Shown: positions 1 to 11,164 of the stretch, piece by piece | How positions within the stretch are numbered: position 1 is the first letter of the stretch | How the letters are laid out: every line of letters begins with the position of its first letter | Assembly (NCBI GenBank): GCA_030544215.1 | Contig: JARZZO010000004.1 | Span: 13,876,501 to 13,940,500, forward strand | Origin: Zantedeschia hybrid cultivar | Lineage: Eukaryota > Streptophyta > Magnoliopsida > Alismatales > Araceae | DNA length: 64,000 nt | Direction: 5' to 3' | Made by a program: the position numbers and the translations under genes | Notes under the pieces: model-generated | Database searches by the model: none | Seen by the model: only the letters and a program-made list of their open reading frames with translations | What the model was told of the DNA's origin: nothing

Positions 1-508
1 GAGGAGGATACAGTCTGTTCTGTGTAATATGGAGGATGAGGACGTGGACCATCTGTTTGTTCAATGTCCTGTCAGTAGAGCGGTCTGGAACTCTTTTGGG
101 ATTCTTTTACATTTCAAGCCTACTTTGACAAATGTAATTGGAATGTGGAGCTTCTTCAAATCACTGAAGACTCACAGGCAGGGAAGAGATAAAGAAAATA
201 TTGTTGGTATTCTCCCACATGCAGTCTGCTCGGGCTTATAGCTTGAAAGGAATGACGTGGTCTTTCGGGGATGTAAACTTTACATTGAAAATATTTCTTT
301 GAGGATCTTATCTTTCCTTTACAATTGGTCTAGACATATTTTGGGGATGTCTGTATCTTCTTGGAAAGTCTTTCCAATAACTTTTTTGATGTAATTTAGT
401 TTATTATTATTATTTTTTGGATAGGAACCTCTCCTATCTATTGATTATACTTCCTCTCTTTACCTAATAAGATTGGTGGTACAATCCACAATTTATTTGA
501 AAAAAAAA
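1..508 (+). mobile_element. 3' end of an L1-type LINE (zf-RVT domain plus tail)
   Basis: The frame from 29 to 241 reads EDEDVDHLFVQCPVSRAVWN, the pattern of the zinc-binding domain that ends plant L1-type reverse transcriptases (H...C followed by a conserved tryptophan). The reading frame stops at 241. About 260 bases of AT-rich 3' UTR follow and end in a run of about ten A at 499-508, which fits a LINE poly(A) tail. The rest of this element lies upstream of the window. The next element (509 onward) runs in the opposite direction, so two LINE copies meet here. The domain and tail are seen directly; the joint assignment is inference. Confidence 0.7.
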
Positions 509-1678
509 ATTCCTCCTGCCTAGTCACATCGTGTCCGTCCACCACCAGCATACTAATGCGGGTCATCCTCCTCCTGGCTGAAGCAAATCTATGGAAGTAA
601 GCAGAATTCTTGTCCTCCTCTTTAACCCATCTATCTCTAGACCTCAGCTTCCAATAAACCTCCTCTTTGAGTAATATGTCTTCACATTCAGCCCTTAACC
701 TGTCCATCCTTCCCTGGTCTTCCTCCTCCATCAATCCCGCTTCTTCTAGTGCACCCAGAGCCCCTATCTGTACCAACATGTCGTCCATAGCCGCCTTCCC
801 AGGTAGCCTTCTAGCAGCGCCCCAACTTTCAAGGCCCAAGCCAAGGATGCCAAGTTAGTAGCAAGAGTGGCCATGGCAGACTTAGGACCTATCACAAGTT
901 TCCATTTTTGCTTCACTATGTTCAAAAAATCATCCTCCTGCAACCAAAATTTATCAAGTCTGAAGATGGGACTGCGGCGAAACCTGAAGTTGGAGTTTAG
1001 CAATATCGGCTTATGGCCAGACATTGGTCTTTGAAGACATGAGGCCTGTAAATGTGGAAAATGTGCCTCCCACTCCATAGAAACCAAGAACCTATGCAGT
1101 CTAGAACACAAAGCCTGCGATCTGAAGTTGGACCAAGTGAAAAAGCGGTCTGTATGCACATCAATGAGGCCAACCTGATGGACAAAATCAACAAAATCTT
1201 CCATCGAACCATTACTTCCTCCTCCCTCTGACCTCTCGCTGGGGGAAAGAGTAGCATTGAAGTCCCCAGTCACACGGCCTCCTACCCTGGGCATGCCACC
1301 TACTAAGATCCTCCCATAGCATCTTCTTATCCTCCCTGCCTTGTGGCCTATAGATGCTAGTAAGATGCCACAAAAAGCCATCCTCTATACACCTGAACGA
1401 CATTGAGATGGCATTACTCCCCACATATCTCCCCACTTCCTCTACTACATGATCATTCTACAGGACCAAAATACCTCCTGATCTCCCTGTAGCAGGAGAG
1501 GAGATTCCCTTGGATAGCCTGGATCCCCCAATCTCCCTACAGACTTGGTCCCCGTCCTCCCCCAGTTTGGTCCCCTGTATACAAAGAATATCCACCCGAC
1601 ATCTCTAATCAGCTCCCTGACAGCCGCCCTCTTCTCTCTACCCCCGAGGCCCCTCACATTCCAGGAGACAATCTTCAC
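509..1678 (-). pseudogene. LINE endonuclease and start of reverse transcriptase, broken
   Basis: Starting at 1,678 the minus strand encodes MKIVSWNVRGLGGREKR, the hallmark start of the apurinic-like endonuclease of plant L1 elements (SWN motif). After a frameshift, the frame 1,381-764 gives GDFNATLSPSER (metal-binding GDFN motif), a segment with FVDFVHQVGLIDV and TWSNFRSQ, and SGHKPILL (the position of the catalytic SDH/SGH motif). The frame 839-438 gives VYWKLRSRDRWVKEEDKNSAYFH, which in these elements links endonuclease to polymerase. The polymerase itself is missing. Confidence 0.8.
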
Positions 1679-2169
1679 TGGTTAAAAAGAGCTCCCTTAC
1701 CATCCTCCCCTCTCCACTTACTCCCCTCCTCCCACCTCACCTCCTTCTTGCTTGATTTTCCACCCTTCACCCCTCTTGCCAAGCTAAGCTGCCATCTGTT
1801 CTGAAATTTGTGAAAAATAGAGTGGATATCTTTCTCCAATCCTTCAAAGGAGACCCCTATAATGCCTGCGACCTCTCTAGCTTGAGTCTCCAGTAGATCC
1901 TCCACCTTTGCTATAAGCTCCTTCACATTGACCCTGTTTTCGTCCCCAGTGAGACTGTGCGGTTGTCCCTGTCTTCCTCCCCCACGGAGGACTGAACCAC
2001 CATCTTCGCTTCTCCTCCCTCCTCCCCCGCCATAAGAGTTGACACTGAGCTCAAACTTTCGAAGTGGTCCTCCTCGCCTCCCTTGTCTGTAGTAGCAGAA
2101 GAGTGGGGAGTGTCCTGGACGTCCGCCTGTGTGTGCAGGAGACCGCATCCAAGGTGATCCTCTCCACAA

Positions 2170-3139
2170 CAAGGTAGGCCAACACGGGGATCGGACTCGG
2201 ATCTGTCCGGTCCCGACCGAGCGGATCGGCCGATCCCAGACCGATCTGGCCGATCCAATTTTTTTAAAAGAGAAAGATAGAATAAAGATAGGAAAAAATA
2301 GAAAAATAGGTCTAAAAAATAGGAAAAATTACAAAAAAATCAGAAAAAATTATATTTACCCAAAACTTATCTAGGACTTTGGGTAAGCCCTTGAAATTTT
2401 ATTAACTTTGAAAAAATTTTTGAATACAATACATGGGGGGGACATAAAACCTTACCCCTAAGTATTACATGATAGTGAAAAAAAAAAAAAACACAAAACA
2501 ACTAGACATACATTTATTCTAAGTTTCTAACCTTACATTGTAGGTGCTATACAAATGTTGCACATAATCGGCTCAAGATATATAAGCTTGGTAGCATTGT
2601 TCATATTTCTATATAAACCGGTTATACTCATCTGTGAATTGGTAGATGATTGTCATCGTTATCCATCCTTGTGTCTCTGTCCCATGATAAGATCCTTCTG
2701 AGGCTGAGGATTGATAAGAGGAAGCATCTGAGTTTAGAGGGTAAGTGGGATATCCTCTTAAGTAACTCGATCCATTATAGGGTGGTGCATCTGAGTTTGA
2801 GTCTTTGAGAGAGTATGAGAGCTTAGAGAGAGATAGAGAAATGAGAATTTGTGTGAATGAGGGAGGGAAGGGTGGGAGGAGTTTTATAGGCTCTTGAAGG
2901 GGCTTAGAAGCCCCAACCCATTTGAATGGGTTCCCAATGGCTAGTTCTGAACTAGCCGTTGGGGCTTGGATCGGCTGATCTGGCCCAATCCGGACACGGG
3001 ATCGGCCGATCCGGCCGATCCAGGGCGATCCCGGCTGATCCCGGCCTCGGACCGCTAGGTCGTGGCTCGGGATTGGATCGATTCGGCCGGTTTCCGAACG
3101 GATCGGCCGATCCGATCCGAGCCGACCCTGCATACCTTG
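2170..3139. mobile_element. hAT-like non-autonomous element inside the LINE
   Basis: The ends are inverted: CAAGGTAGGC at the left and, in reverse complement, CAAGGTATGC at the right. Both are followed by GATCGGCCGATCC-type sub-repeats. The flanks CTCCACAA and CTCCAGCC share five of eight bases, a possible decayed 8-bp target duplication. Inside, on the minus strand, there is a TATAAAA box at 2,882-2,888 and then a short open frame rich in Ser and Tyr. This could be what remains of a transposase transcript after internal deletion. The superfamily call is inference from end sequence and length of duplication. Confidence 0.5.
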
Positions 3140-3821
3140 CTCCAGCCTGAACAAGGCCCTTCACTCACCCACCCCCCATCGAGAGACAAAATGAAGCTTT
3201 CATCCTTCGCCAGGAGATTGGACAGCAGCTGATGGGTACAAAAACACCCCCATGATCTTGTCCTCCTCACTTGAAGGCCGAGGCTGAGGCGCCCCCACGA
3301 TCCTATCCTCCTTACCTGATGGTTGTGACGGCGGCTTCAGAGACTCCAGCAAGGTTTCCCTAGCAATCGTCGAGCTGGAAGGATGAGGTGTTCTTCAGAA
3401 ATAGCAGGGAGGAGGCGAGAATGCCTCCTAGTCGCCAGCGGGGAGGAAGTAGGCCGCAGAAGTCCCCCGTTGACGTCCTGCCGTGGGGCCAATTGTGGGA
3501 GGCCCACTGAACATGCCTGCAAAGTCGGACGGGGAAGACGATCCCTAGCGTATCCATCGGGGCCTGCTAACCCATCCCTCCAGTGGCTCCGAATGACTTC
3601 GGGTAAGTCATCAGTCTAGTCGGTAGGACGGGTCAATTGAGCAGGCGAGAAATAGCCGGTCCAACAGATAAGTCTGATCGAGCCGAGTCAGGCCAGCGAG
3701 CCGGGAAACAAACCGGGCCCCTCAAAGTGGCGGGTAGTTTGAATTTGAACTCAGCTCGTCCTGGCCCTGCCACGTGTGGCACACGTACAAGGCCTTCTTC
3801 AACCTCCCGCCCCCTGAGGTG

Positions 3822-4642
3822 TTACCCAAAGTCGTTGCGGCACCGTTGAGCATCCGGAGAAGGGACTGGCAGAATGACCACCCTGACAGGGTAGATCCGC
3901 TCTTGCTCCTTCACCTCCAATGCCTCTGGGACGTCCTCCACGAGGCGCACCATCAGCGACATCTCCATTGCCAGTGTCCGCTGTCCTCCGGCCATCCACC
4001 TATCCACCGACTCAAGCGAGGCAAAGTCCCCCACAATGGAGGAGATAATATCCTCATGGAAGAGGAGGAGGGGAATAGCCACCAGCCTGGCCCTAACCTT
4101 CAAGGCTCTAGGGTCCGGGTAGGTGAAGTCAGCCGGTTCCCAGGCTGACAGGCTAAGAAGAAGCCCCTGCCATTCCAACCTGCCCGAGCTAACCATGGCA
4201 CCAGCCTCTTCCTTACTCGCACAGACCAGAAGAAAATCCCTCGGGGATATCCAGTGCAGTGGCCATGCTGCAGCATCCTTCCCCATAGCTCCAATTGCAG
4301 CCCCCACCCTGGCATCGAAATGAACCCCTCCAACACTAGTCCCCTAACACATCTCTCTACCCAGCTCTCTATGACCTCCAACTCCCCATAAGGAGAAACC
4401 TCCACCCCTCTCCAAGCACATCTGGGGGGCCGACCGTCGCCCAGGATTGCTCTCTTTGCCTGTGGCTGTCCTCTGACAGCATCGGCATAGGAGTGTCTGA
4501 TCCTCGAAGGGCACAGCCGGCTGAGATGGCTCTCGCCCCCACAGGTCCAGCATACCTGCCAGAGGTGATGGAATCCCCTGAGGGGGCCCTTGTTTGCGCC
4601 TGAAGCGGGAGGTTGTCCTCTCCATGGCGCCATGCCGGCCAA
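3822..4642 (-). pseudogene. LINE ORF1 remnant: zinc knuckle and DUF4283-like domain
   Basis: ORF1 proteins of plant L1 elements bind the element RNA. The minus-strand frame from 4,642 shows a knuckle, CWTCGGESHLSRLC (Cx2Cx4Hx4C). A second frame (4,307-3,822) shows WPLHWISPRDFLLVC followed by a region ending RLVAIPLLLFHEDIISSIV, which resembles the DUF4283 domain of LINE ORF1 and related proteins. Here the knuckle comes before the DUF4283-like part, the reverse of the more familiar order. The frames are joined only through frameshifts, so this is a pseudogene. Domain naming rests on pattern recognition. Confidence 0.55.
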
Positions 4643-4899
4643 GGCCGGTCATGGAAGGGGCGGCCGAGCTTCTCTAGAATTTTGTTAGAGAGAGAACGGT
4701 CCAAAGCTAGTGAAAAGATTTCTCAAAAGATCCTAAGTAGAATATAGTTATAGTTATCGAACCAAAAAGTCACGTATTCTGGTAATATCTTAGCTGAGTA
4801 ATGATTATTCAAATTAACCTATGTGGTTACCAAAAAGATTCTTAGATTCCAAAGCAACCCCCATACCTGTAACTTATCATTCATAAATGAAAGAAGAGT

Positions 4900-6290
4900 T
4901 TTACAAGGATGATTTGTGTAAGCCTTACCTTCATCATCGTCATCAGAGCCTTATCCTGATTATTTGTGGTTAGCCACATGAATCTTGTCCATGGTTGTCA
5001 AGGCGTCCAAGGTGACCAAAGGGGTGACCCACCGCCCAATTGCTTAGGTGAAAAGGCGAGGCGCCTAGGTTATAATGAAGTACATATCAAGAGGACCACT
5101 AGTCTACATTTTTTATCATGTACATTCTATCTTCAATTAATACAAAAAGTGCTACTAAGTACTAACAAATAACAAATATTCAGCACATGTATATGTGAAT
5201 AAAATAGAAGAAATGACAAACATGAAATGATATTAAGGGAACCAATGGGAATTTGAACATAATGTTAGTGAAGATGAAAAGTTAAACCTGAAACATTGCT
5301 AAGCAAATAATAAGCACCCCAATAGAATATTGTCATAATTCACCACTTGTCAACTGTCAAACATAGTCACTACATCAAACTGGTTTTAAAAACATAAAAT
5401 AAAAAATATAAATATAAATCTTAATGCCAAAACCCTTGTCCTCATCAAGAGGGGAAAAAAACCTAGGGCTGCTTGACCATGTAGCTGTCCATGTGGGTAG
5501 AGGAAGGGATGTGTTTGGGGAAGAGTTTGAGAGAAAGTGGGAAAGCGAAGGGAATTCTGATGGTTTCTTTCCGATAACATGCATCACTTTTACAAAAAAA
5601 AGGACCCGAAAATTTTAGCAGAACACAAAACCACAGCCAAACAAGGCAGGTCAGTTACATGCCAAAGCAGGTTGGGTGGGCCCAATGTGGCCTGAGTGCA
5701 CCCGGGCGGCCTAGGTGAGCTCCTTATTCTGCTGCTCGCCTAGGCACCCACTCGCCTTAGTTGATACCTGGCACCTTGTTACCCAAGCATCGCCTAGGTG
5801 ACAGCTTGAAAACAATGATCTTGTCCCGCATTTAAATGACCCATTGCCATATTTGTTGTCAAGTCTAGGAAGGTCAAGTCCTTTCTCACTACATCTGACC
5901 ACCTCATTTTAGACCTCCCCCAAAATGTTGCTACCCTTCTCTTGAATTTGTTCAGATATTCTAACTGACATCAGACTTGGACGGTGGTGCACATGATTGG
6001 AGCATCTAAGCTTATGTTCTCTAAGCTTAATGTCAATAAGGGCTACACTTAGTTTTCTGCATATGTTCGTTTGGAATCTTATCGTTTCTAGTCGTTCCAC
6101 ACATCCATCTCAACATCCTCATCTTTGCAACACAGCTTTTGTATTTGTTTTTTTTTTCCCTTACAAACCAACACTTGGTCCCATACAACATAGCCCTTCC
6201 CATCCCCACACTAAATGGACCCATTCCTTCACGTACAAAGTTGCTTTAGAATACTTTGGTACAGAGTGTCACATAATGCTACATACTGCT
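4900..6290 (-). mobile_element. RTE-type LINE 3' fragment, split by a hAT element
   Basis: Minus-strand frames between about 6,260 and 5,830 give GRAMLYGTKCW, MRMLRWMCG, IDIKLREHKLRCSNHV and related pieces. These match the well-known C-terminal stretch of plant RTE non-LTR reverse transcriptases (AMLYG.ECW, MRMLRWMCG.TR, LREHRLRWFGHV). The match continues past the hAT insertion (4,990-5,817) into a terminal Asp-rich segment near 4,930-4,970. Frameshifts occur throughout. The fragment sits just upstream of the first visible exon of the RFI2-like gene, so probably in an intron. Confidence 0.65.
4990..5817. mobile_element. hAT element with perfect 8-bp target duplication
   Basis: The 828-bp element begins CATGGTTGTCAAG and ends with the inverted equivalent (reverse complement CATTGTTTTCAAG). 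It is flanked on both sides by ATCTTGTC (4,982-4,989 and 5,818-5,825), an exact 8-bp direct repeat typical of hAT insertions. Both ends carry CGCCTAGG-type sub-repeats. The interior is AT-rich with no usable transposase frame, so it is non-autonomous. Removing it rejoins the interrupted RTE sequence, which confirms the borders. Confidence 0.85.
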
Positions 6291-6338
6291 TTATTCAGCT
6301 TGTGGGTGACATTTGTACTCCATGATGTTCTTTTGCAG

Positions 6339-7748
6339 CCATTTGGATTTCACTGGTGCCCTTTTCGTGGATCCACACAGCTGGCCTCATTATTTGAGTA
6401 AGTTTACTGAAGCTGAACTACTTGCTGTTCATTTTTTCTCACTTTTTAAATGTCATCTGTATAAATGGCTGTTAGGAATTTATAACAACTTTATAGTAAT
6501 CAATCTCAATTATTGTGGGATATTTACGATGGATGTTGAACACACTGGTACTATCTGTTAGTTGGCTTGTTTGCAAACTTTACTTCCAAGAATGAGTTTG
6601 TGAAATGTGTTGAATAATACAAAACATTTTCTTCTACTGTTTGGAAAATCTTATGCAACTATGTTCAATCATCTGCCCATATTTTTTTCAGTAGAAAAAT
6701 AAAGGGGAAAAAGATACTCATTTTTTTCATGGGATTACATTGGAACAGTTGATCTGATGCAAGGTTTGCCATATTGCTGATCTGTATCAGATCATATCTT
6801 CCCAAATATGGTACGTTACCAATCTGATTGATCCGACTTGCACGAGTTGGGCTGAGTCAAGCCAGTGACTTTGTTAATAGTAATGAGTTTTATGGTAATG
6901 AGTTTAAGTCTCATTTTTTATAAATGTACCCTATTAATGGATATTGAAAGTGTGATTTTACTTATCAAATGAGAAAAACTCATTCTAATACAAATCTTTA
7001 TGCAAGTATGAGTCGGCATGATCCTATCCGACTCTATGCATGCCTGCGGATCGGACTCACCTAGATACAAGTCGACTTGTATGAGTCAGCACGATCCGGT
7101 ATGATATGGCAAACTATGATCTAATGCCTATTCTCTCTCTTAAGCTCTTATCATCTCTATGATTTTATTAGCACTGTATTTTGTTTATTCCATGACAAAA
7201 GGCACGTCCATGAGTATACTTGCTCAAACATTAATTGTTTGCCAGTGAGACAGTTGGTGAATTTGCATTTGAACTTAGCCTCATAGGCTTTTTTTTTTCA
7301 CTGCCCGCATGTGGACAGCTCTTTCTTCATTTCTTGTGTTTTTGAATATGGCTTGTCAGGTGCCTCTTTTGCAGATGTTCTTCTGGTCTCTAATCTTTGT
7401 TTTCTCTTTTGTATTTTCATGATTTTTTCTAGATGCCTTCTCTTTAGGTAGATAATTGCAATGCTGCAGCCAAGCTTGACAGTGTTTATTTGTGTGGAAT
7501 ACAAGGGGGCAAGTAATCATTGTTAAAAAGATTTTTAGGATGGTCACAAACTGATGATTTCTATTAGGCTCTCTAGGTCTACTTTTGTTATGGTCAAGGT
7601 TGAACATGCTGCACAACACTTTATCCTCTCCCCCTGTGTATGCATGTGGTGAGATAGAGATTGTAGTTGTGCCTTCTCTCTCCAGAAGCCCAGCAACATC
7701 TTTCCCCACTGGTTGATTATGGTCCTCTTCAGATGAAACCAAAACAAC

Positions 7749-7791
<43 letters not shown>

Positions 7792-10421
7792 CCAAAAAAA
7801 AAAAAAAAAAAAAGACACGGGCTACTGGTTGCTGCGTTCTCTGCCATCCAGCAGAGGAAGTGAATTGCCCTCTCTCTAGGTGCTCATCGGAAAGGGAGTG
7901 ATTGTGCCCCTATCCCTGTCTCTCGCTCCATCTAAAAACGTGCACATCTATGTCTTTTTGTTTGTCACTGCTTATTTGAATGGTGGTTTATATAATATCT
8001 GCACTATTTTTATGACTGTCAAGTGGATGTACTTAATACTAAGAACCATAAAGTTTGAGGTTAAGTTCCTGACTGATACTGCTACGGTAATGCTGATACC
8101 GGTACGATAAGGCTGATAATGCCATCTATTATTGGAGTTTAGTGTGATATGTAGTAGAAGAGATGCCTACGGTAAAGAGCTTGGAGTGGATTTTACCTTT
8201 TCTTTGCTTGGTATGTTGTGAGTGATCATCTTGCAGTATGGAGGCATGATCTAAGAGATGGACAAGGGAATTTTTTTGTTATCGTATAGTGTATTGATTA
8301 GGGCCGTTTGTGGAGGCTGAAGTAATATGAAGGCCCAGGTTCAGTTGGTACCTGGGAGGAGGGGGGGGGTTAGGGGAACGCCCAGGTTTAAACCTGGGTG
8401 GGGGCGTTGCTTTTCATTTAATTGAACTGAGCCCTGCCACTGTGGCAGGGACCTCAAAATAAGTAGGCCCATCCGTGATCCAGATTGATCTGGTTTGTAG
8501 TGCCAAAATAATGACAGATGCAGTACCTGGTTGACTTGTCATTGTGTCAGACATGGTTATCTTTGTTCTGTTTTAAACTGTGCTCCATTTAGAGCGGATC
8601 TAGGTTCCCTTAAATCCCCTTGTTTGGAATGTTCACTGTTTGAAATATTTCGAATGATGACATTAATGCAGGTAGAGAAGTTAGAAAGGATTTTTTTAAG
8701 GCTTAATTTGGTTGCTTATTTGTAGAAGTAATATCCATTTTCTAACAGCTATAACAAATGAAATGGCTTTCCTTTTATAACTGAGAAAGATTTTATGTTA
8801 TATTGGTTACTGAGGCCTTGTTGCATGCAGCAGTAATTTGGTGCAACTTTGTTAAGTGATGTTTTTTTGAAGTGGATGGTACTACAAAATTCATTAAAAC
8901 TGTCATTTGATTGCTTGAAAAATTTCTGAGACCTTATTGTTTTCAGCTGTACATCGTGCAACTGTATTGTATGTTTGCAAAATTTCATACACTTTTCTGA
9001 TGTGTTGACATGGGATCACCTCATTAAAATTGCAGGTATCTTGAATATTTGCTATCTTGAAAAATGTCCGGTAAAGTGTAGTAAGGAACCTTTAAGAGAG
9101 GAAATTTTATCTGGTAAAGTGAAGGGAAAAATCTTTAAGAGAAAGAACATGATATTTAATTTTAAGAAGCAATGTTTTGAGATTTATTTGGTTCCACAAA
9201 CCTAAAATTCGTTGCATTTTAAGTTGTTTAACTGATTATTGGTTCACTAGCTTTTTGAAGAACTTACATTAAAAATGTTTTCTTGCAGGGAGGGTGAAAT
9301 CCATGCAAGTGCATGTAAGTATCTATATCATTTTGTTGGCTGCATCCCTTGAACTTTTTATGACCTTTCCCCAACTTGTTTGTTGCAGATCATGATTTGT
9401 TGGGTGCTTCCTTGGGTGATTCAGGGTCTTCAGGTGGTAGTGCACATGCGTGTCCATACTTGTCTCTACATGGGTTCCATCATGCTGTGCACACGCACCC
9501 TGCACCATCAAATCCTGCTGACACTCTTTCTGATGCTGGTCTGTTTCATCGGCATCTAACTGGAATGGGTGGCCGATCACCTGTTGATATGATGAACCCC
9601 CAAAACTTCACCTCTGAGCCACAACATCATAATTGGCAGCAACAACAACCTTCTACATCCTTTTCGGTCCTCAGTGCTGGTGATCAATCTGCGTCCCACA
9701 ACATGGCTTCAAGGTTTCCAAGAGACTCAAGTGGCCAGCAGAGGTTAGGCTCCTTTGTTCATCCCTATCCTTTTCTCCATGGGCATGTTTCATCTTTGCT
9801 TCTCACTAGCAACCACAGAAAATTTGATACTAGAGGATTCCTACATCTGATTTGGTATTCACATGCTCCTCCCACCATTATAGGTCGATCCTGCGCACTG
9901 GGAGCAACTTTGTAACATCACTGGGTTCTCCACCTATTGGAGATGCTAGGGGTGGTCACGGTGGTCGTCCGCATGGTGGGCATGCATTCCAACAGTCTTC
10001 CTCATCGTCCTCTTTCAGGAGTGGTGCTTTCTTTCCAATCAGGAGAACTCGGCCCAGGAGAGTGGCGTTTATCTCCTCCATAGCAGCCACTTCCTCAGCT
10101 GAGGTCGGCGGTTTCTATGGGTTCTCACTCTCCGGGACGCTAAATGGTCGCCACCAAGATGGTGAGAGCTTGGGCAGGCATTTTGACCGTGCATATGGAT
10201 GGGGCAGAGAGGGATTCACACCCCTTCCCTGGGTTCCCGTCGAAGGGGATCCCCAGTGGTGGAGTCCCTTCCATTCTGGCAACCAAAATCCTCAGCCGGG
10301 AAGCCTAGATTCTGCAAGCAGGCGATACCCACAGAGGGGAGACACAGGGGGGTTGATGCAGGGCATCCCAGAGAATGGGTATCAGCAAATTCCCGTTCTC
10401 CGGATGCCGCCGTTCATGTGA
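6339..10421 (+). CDS. RFI2-like RING-type E3 ubiquitin ligase, 3' four exons
   Basis: Four exons are visible: 6,339-6,397, 9,289-9,314, 9,389-9,743 and 9,884-10,421. All are bounded by AG/GT and join in one frame to 325 residues plus stop. The joined protein starts PFGFHWCPFRGSTQLASLFEE and continues with AYHDLLG and HACPYLSLHG. It ends with GGFYGFS, YGWGREGFTPLPW and LRMPPFM. These segments are characteristic of the region C-terminal to the RING finger in Arabidopsis RFI2 (At2g47700) and its close relatives. RFI2 acts in phytochrome signalling and photoperiodic flowering. The RING domain itself and the start codon are not in the window; they should lie upstream of the LINE remnants. The 140-nt last intron (9,744-9,883) is the least certain join. 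I am confident of the family but not of strict orthology. Confidence 0.85.
6760..7118. mobile_element. hAT-type MITE in an intron of the RFI2-like gene
   Basis: This 359-bp element has inverted ends CAAGGTTTGCCATAT and CATAGTTTGCCATAT (13 of 15 identical). Its flanks are ATCTGATG (6,752-6,759) and ATCTAATG (7,119-7,126), 7 of 8 identical, as expected for an aged hAT target duplication. The interior contains GATCCG/ACGATCC sub-repeats and no coding capacity. It lies in the 2.9-kb intron between exons 6,339-6,397 and 9,289-9,314. Confidence 0.8.
7750..7813 (+). repeat. Homopolymer block: 40 C followed by 20 A
   Basis: An uninterrupted run of 40 C (7,750-7,789) is followed by AACC and then 20 A (7,794-7,813). 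It lies in the large intron of the RFI2-like gene. Such a long poly-C run is rare and could be partly an assembly or sequencing artefact. Confidence 0.9.
8325..8475 (+). other. Possible tRNA-derived SINE-like segment with hairpins
   Basis: The segment has GGTTCAGTTGG, which resembles a tRNA A box. About 45 bases later comes GGTTTAAACCTGGG, which resembles a B box with one mismatch. The second is part of a perfect 18-bp palindrome, CCCAGGTTTAAACCTGGG (8,381-8,398). A second hairpin (CCCTGCCAC-T-GTGGCAGGG, 8,432-8,450) follows. No target duplication or A-tail was identified. The SINE reading is weak inference. Confidence 0.25.
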
Positions 10422-11030
10422 GCTGTCTGTGGGGTCACTGTCCACCAGCTACACTTCTACGATGTGCGCCTGAGCTTTCTTTTCTTCTGTGGGAAATCAC
10501 TTGCTCTATCTTCCCCTTCCCCTTCCCCGACTCAAATCAATCTTAGAACTGCTGGCTTTGGATGTGGAAAACTATGGAACCATGTGTGTGGTATTCTCTG
10601 AAGTGTTCGTGCTGGACTGCATTGCTGGAATTGTTGCCTTGGGGTATGGTGTAAGAAAACATCACATCACCAGGAATGGTGGGAGGGCTATGAATTCCAA
10701 TTTCATTATGCTCATGGATTAATATAAAGCTGATTTTATAAGTGTGGCCATGTTGTCAAATTATTACATGTAAACATATGAATGTGCAATAACAGAGACA
10801 GATATGAAGAGCTGGGCGTTTTTTTCCTTTTTCCTGCATTTGGGAGAGTTTATGAAATCTTCCCAAAGTTGGCTATGATTGTGTCTTCTTTCTCTAAAGG
10901 TTTTGTTTGTGTCTTGGATATGCTATGCCAATTGGAAGCATGCTTTATGTTTGTTTTTGTGGCTGTTTTATATGCCAAATTTGAGTCGATTACGTTGAAG
11001 ACCCAATGAATCTTTGTAAGGAGCGACAAC
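10422..11030 (+). other. Probable 3' UTR and flank of the RFI2-like gene
   Basis: The sequence after the TGA at 10,419-10,421 has no coding signal and no repeat structure. It is moderately T-rich and fits a 3' UTR. Several ATTAA/AATATAAA-like motifs near 10,720-10,730 could serve for polyadenylation, but none is diagnostic. Confidence 0.4.
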
Positions 11031-11164
11031 TTATTAAAAGGTATGCTTATTCAATTGAAGTATTAGTTTTCATATGGTATTAATTTTGATGCTAATATTT
11101 GTGAAGTATACAATACTAATGCTAAAATTGATATTGGAGAAGCACGAAGGAAAACAGTTGAGGG

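Larger units (their letters stand above)
509..4704 (-). mobile_element. Degenerate L1-type LINE, minus strand, interrupted
   Basis: Read on the minus strand from about 4,704 downward the order is ORF1 (zinc knuckle, then a DUF4283-like region), a linker, an AP-type endonuclease, and the start of a reverse transcriptase. The element is cut off near 509, before the polymerase motifs. Frameshifts and stops break every ORF. A 970-bp hAT-like element (2,170-3,139) sits in the linker between ORF1 and the endonuclease. The copy is therefore inactive. It probably lies in an intron or the 5' flank of the RFI2-like gene whose exons begin at 6,339. Confidence 0.75.

Noticed and set aside
7356..7879. Poly-Gly and poly-Pro frames across the C40 run
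   Set aside because: Produced by the homopolymer and lying in an intron.
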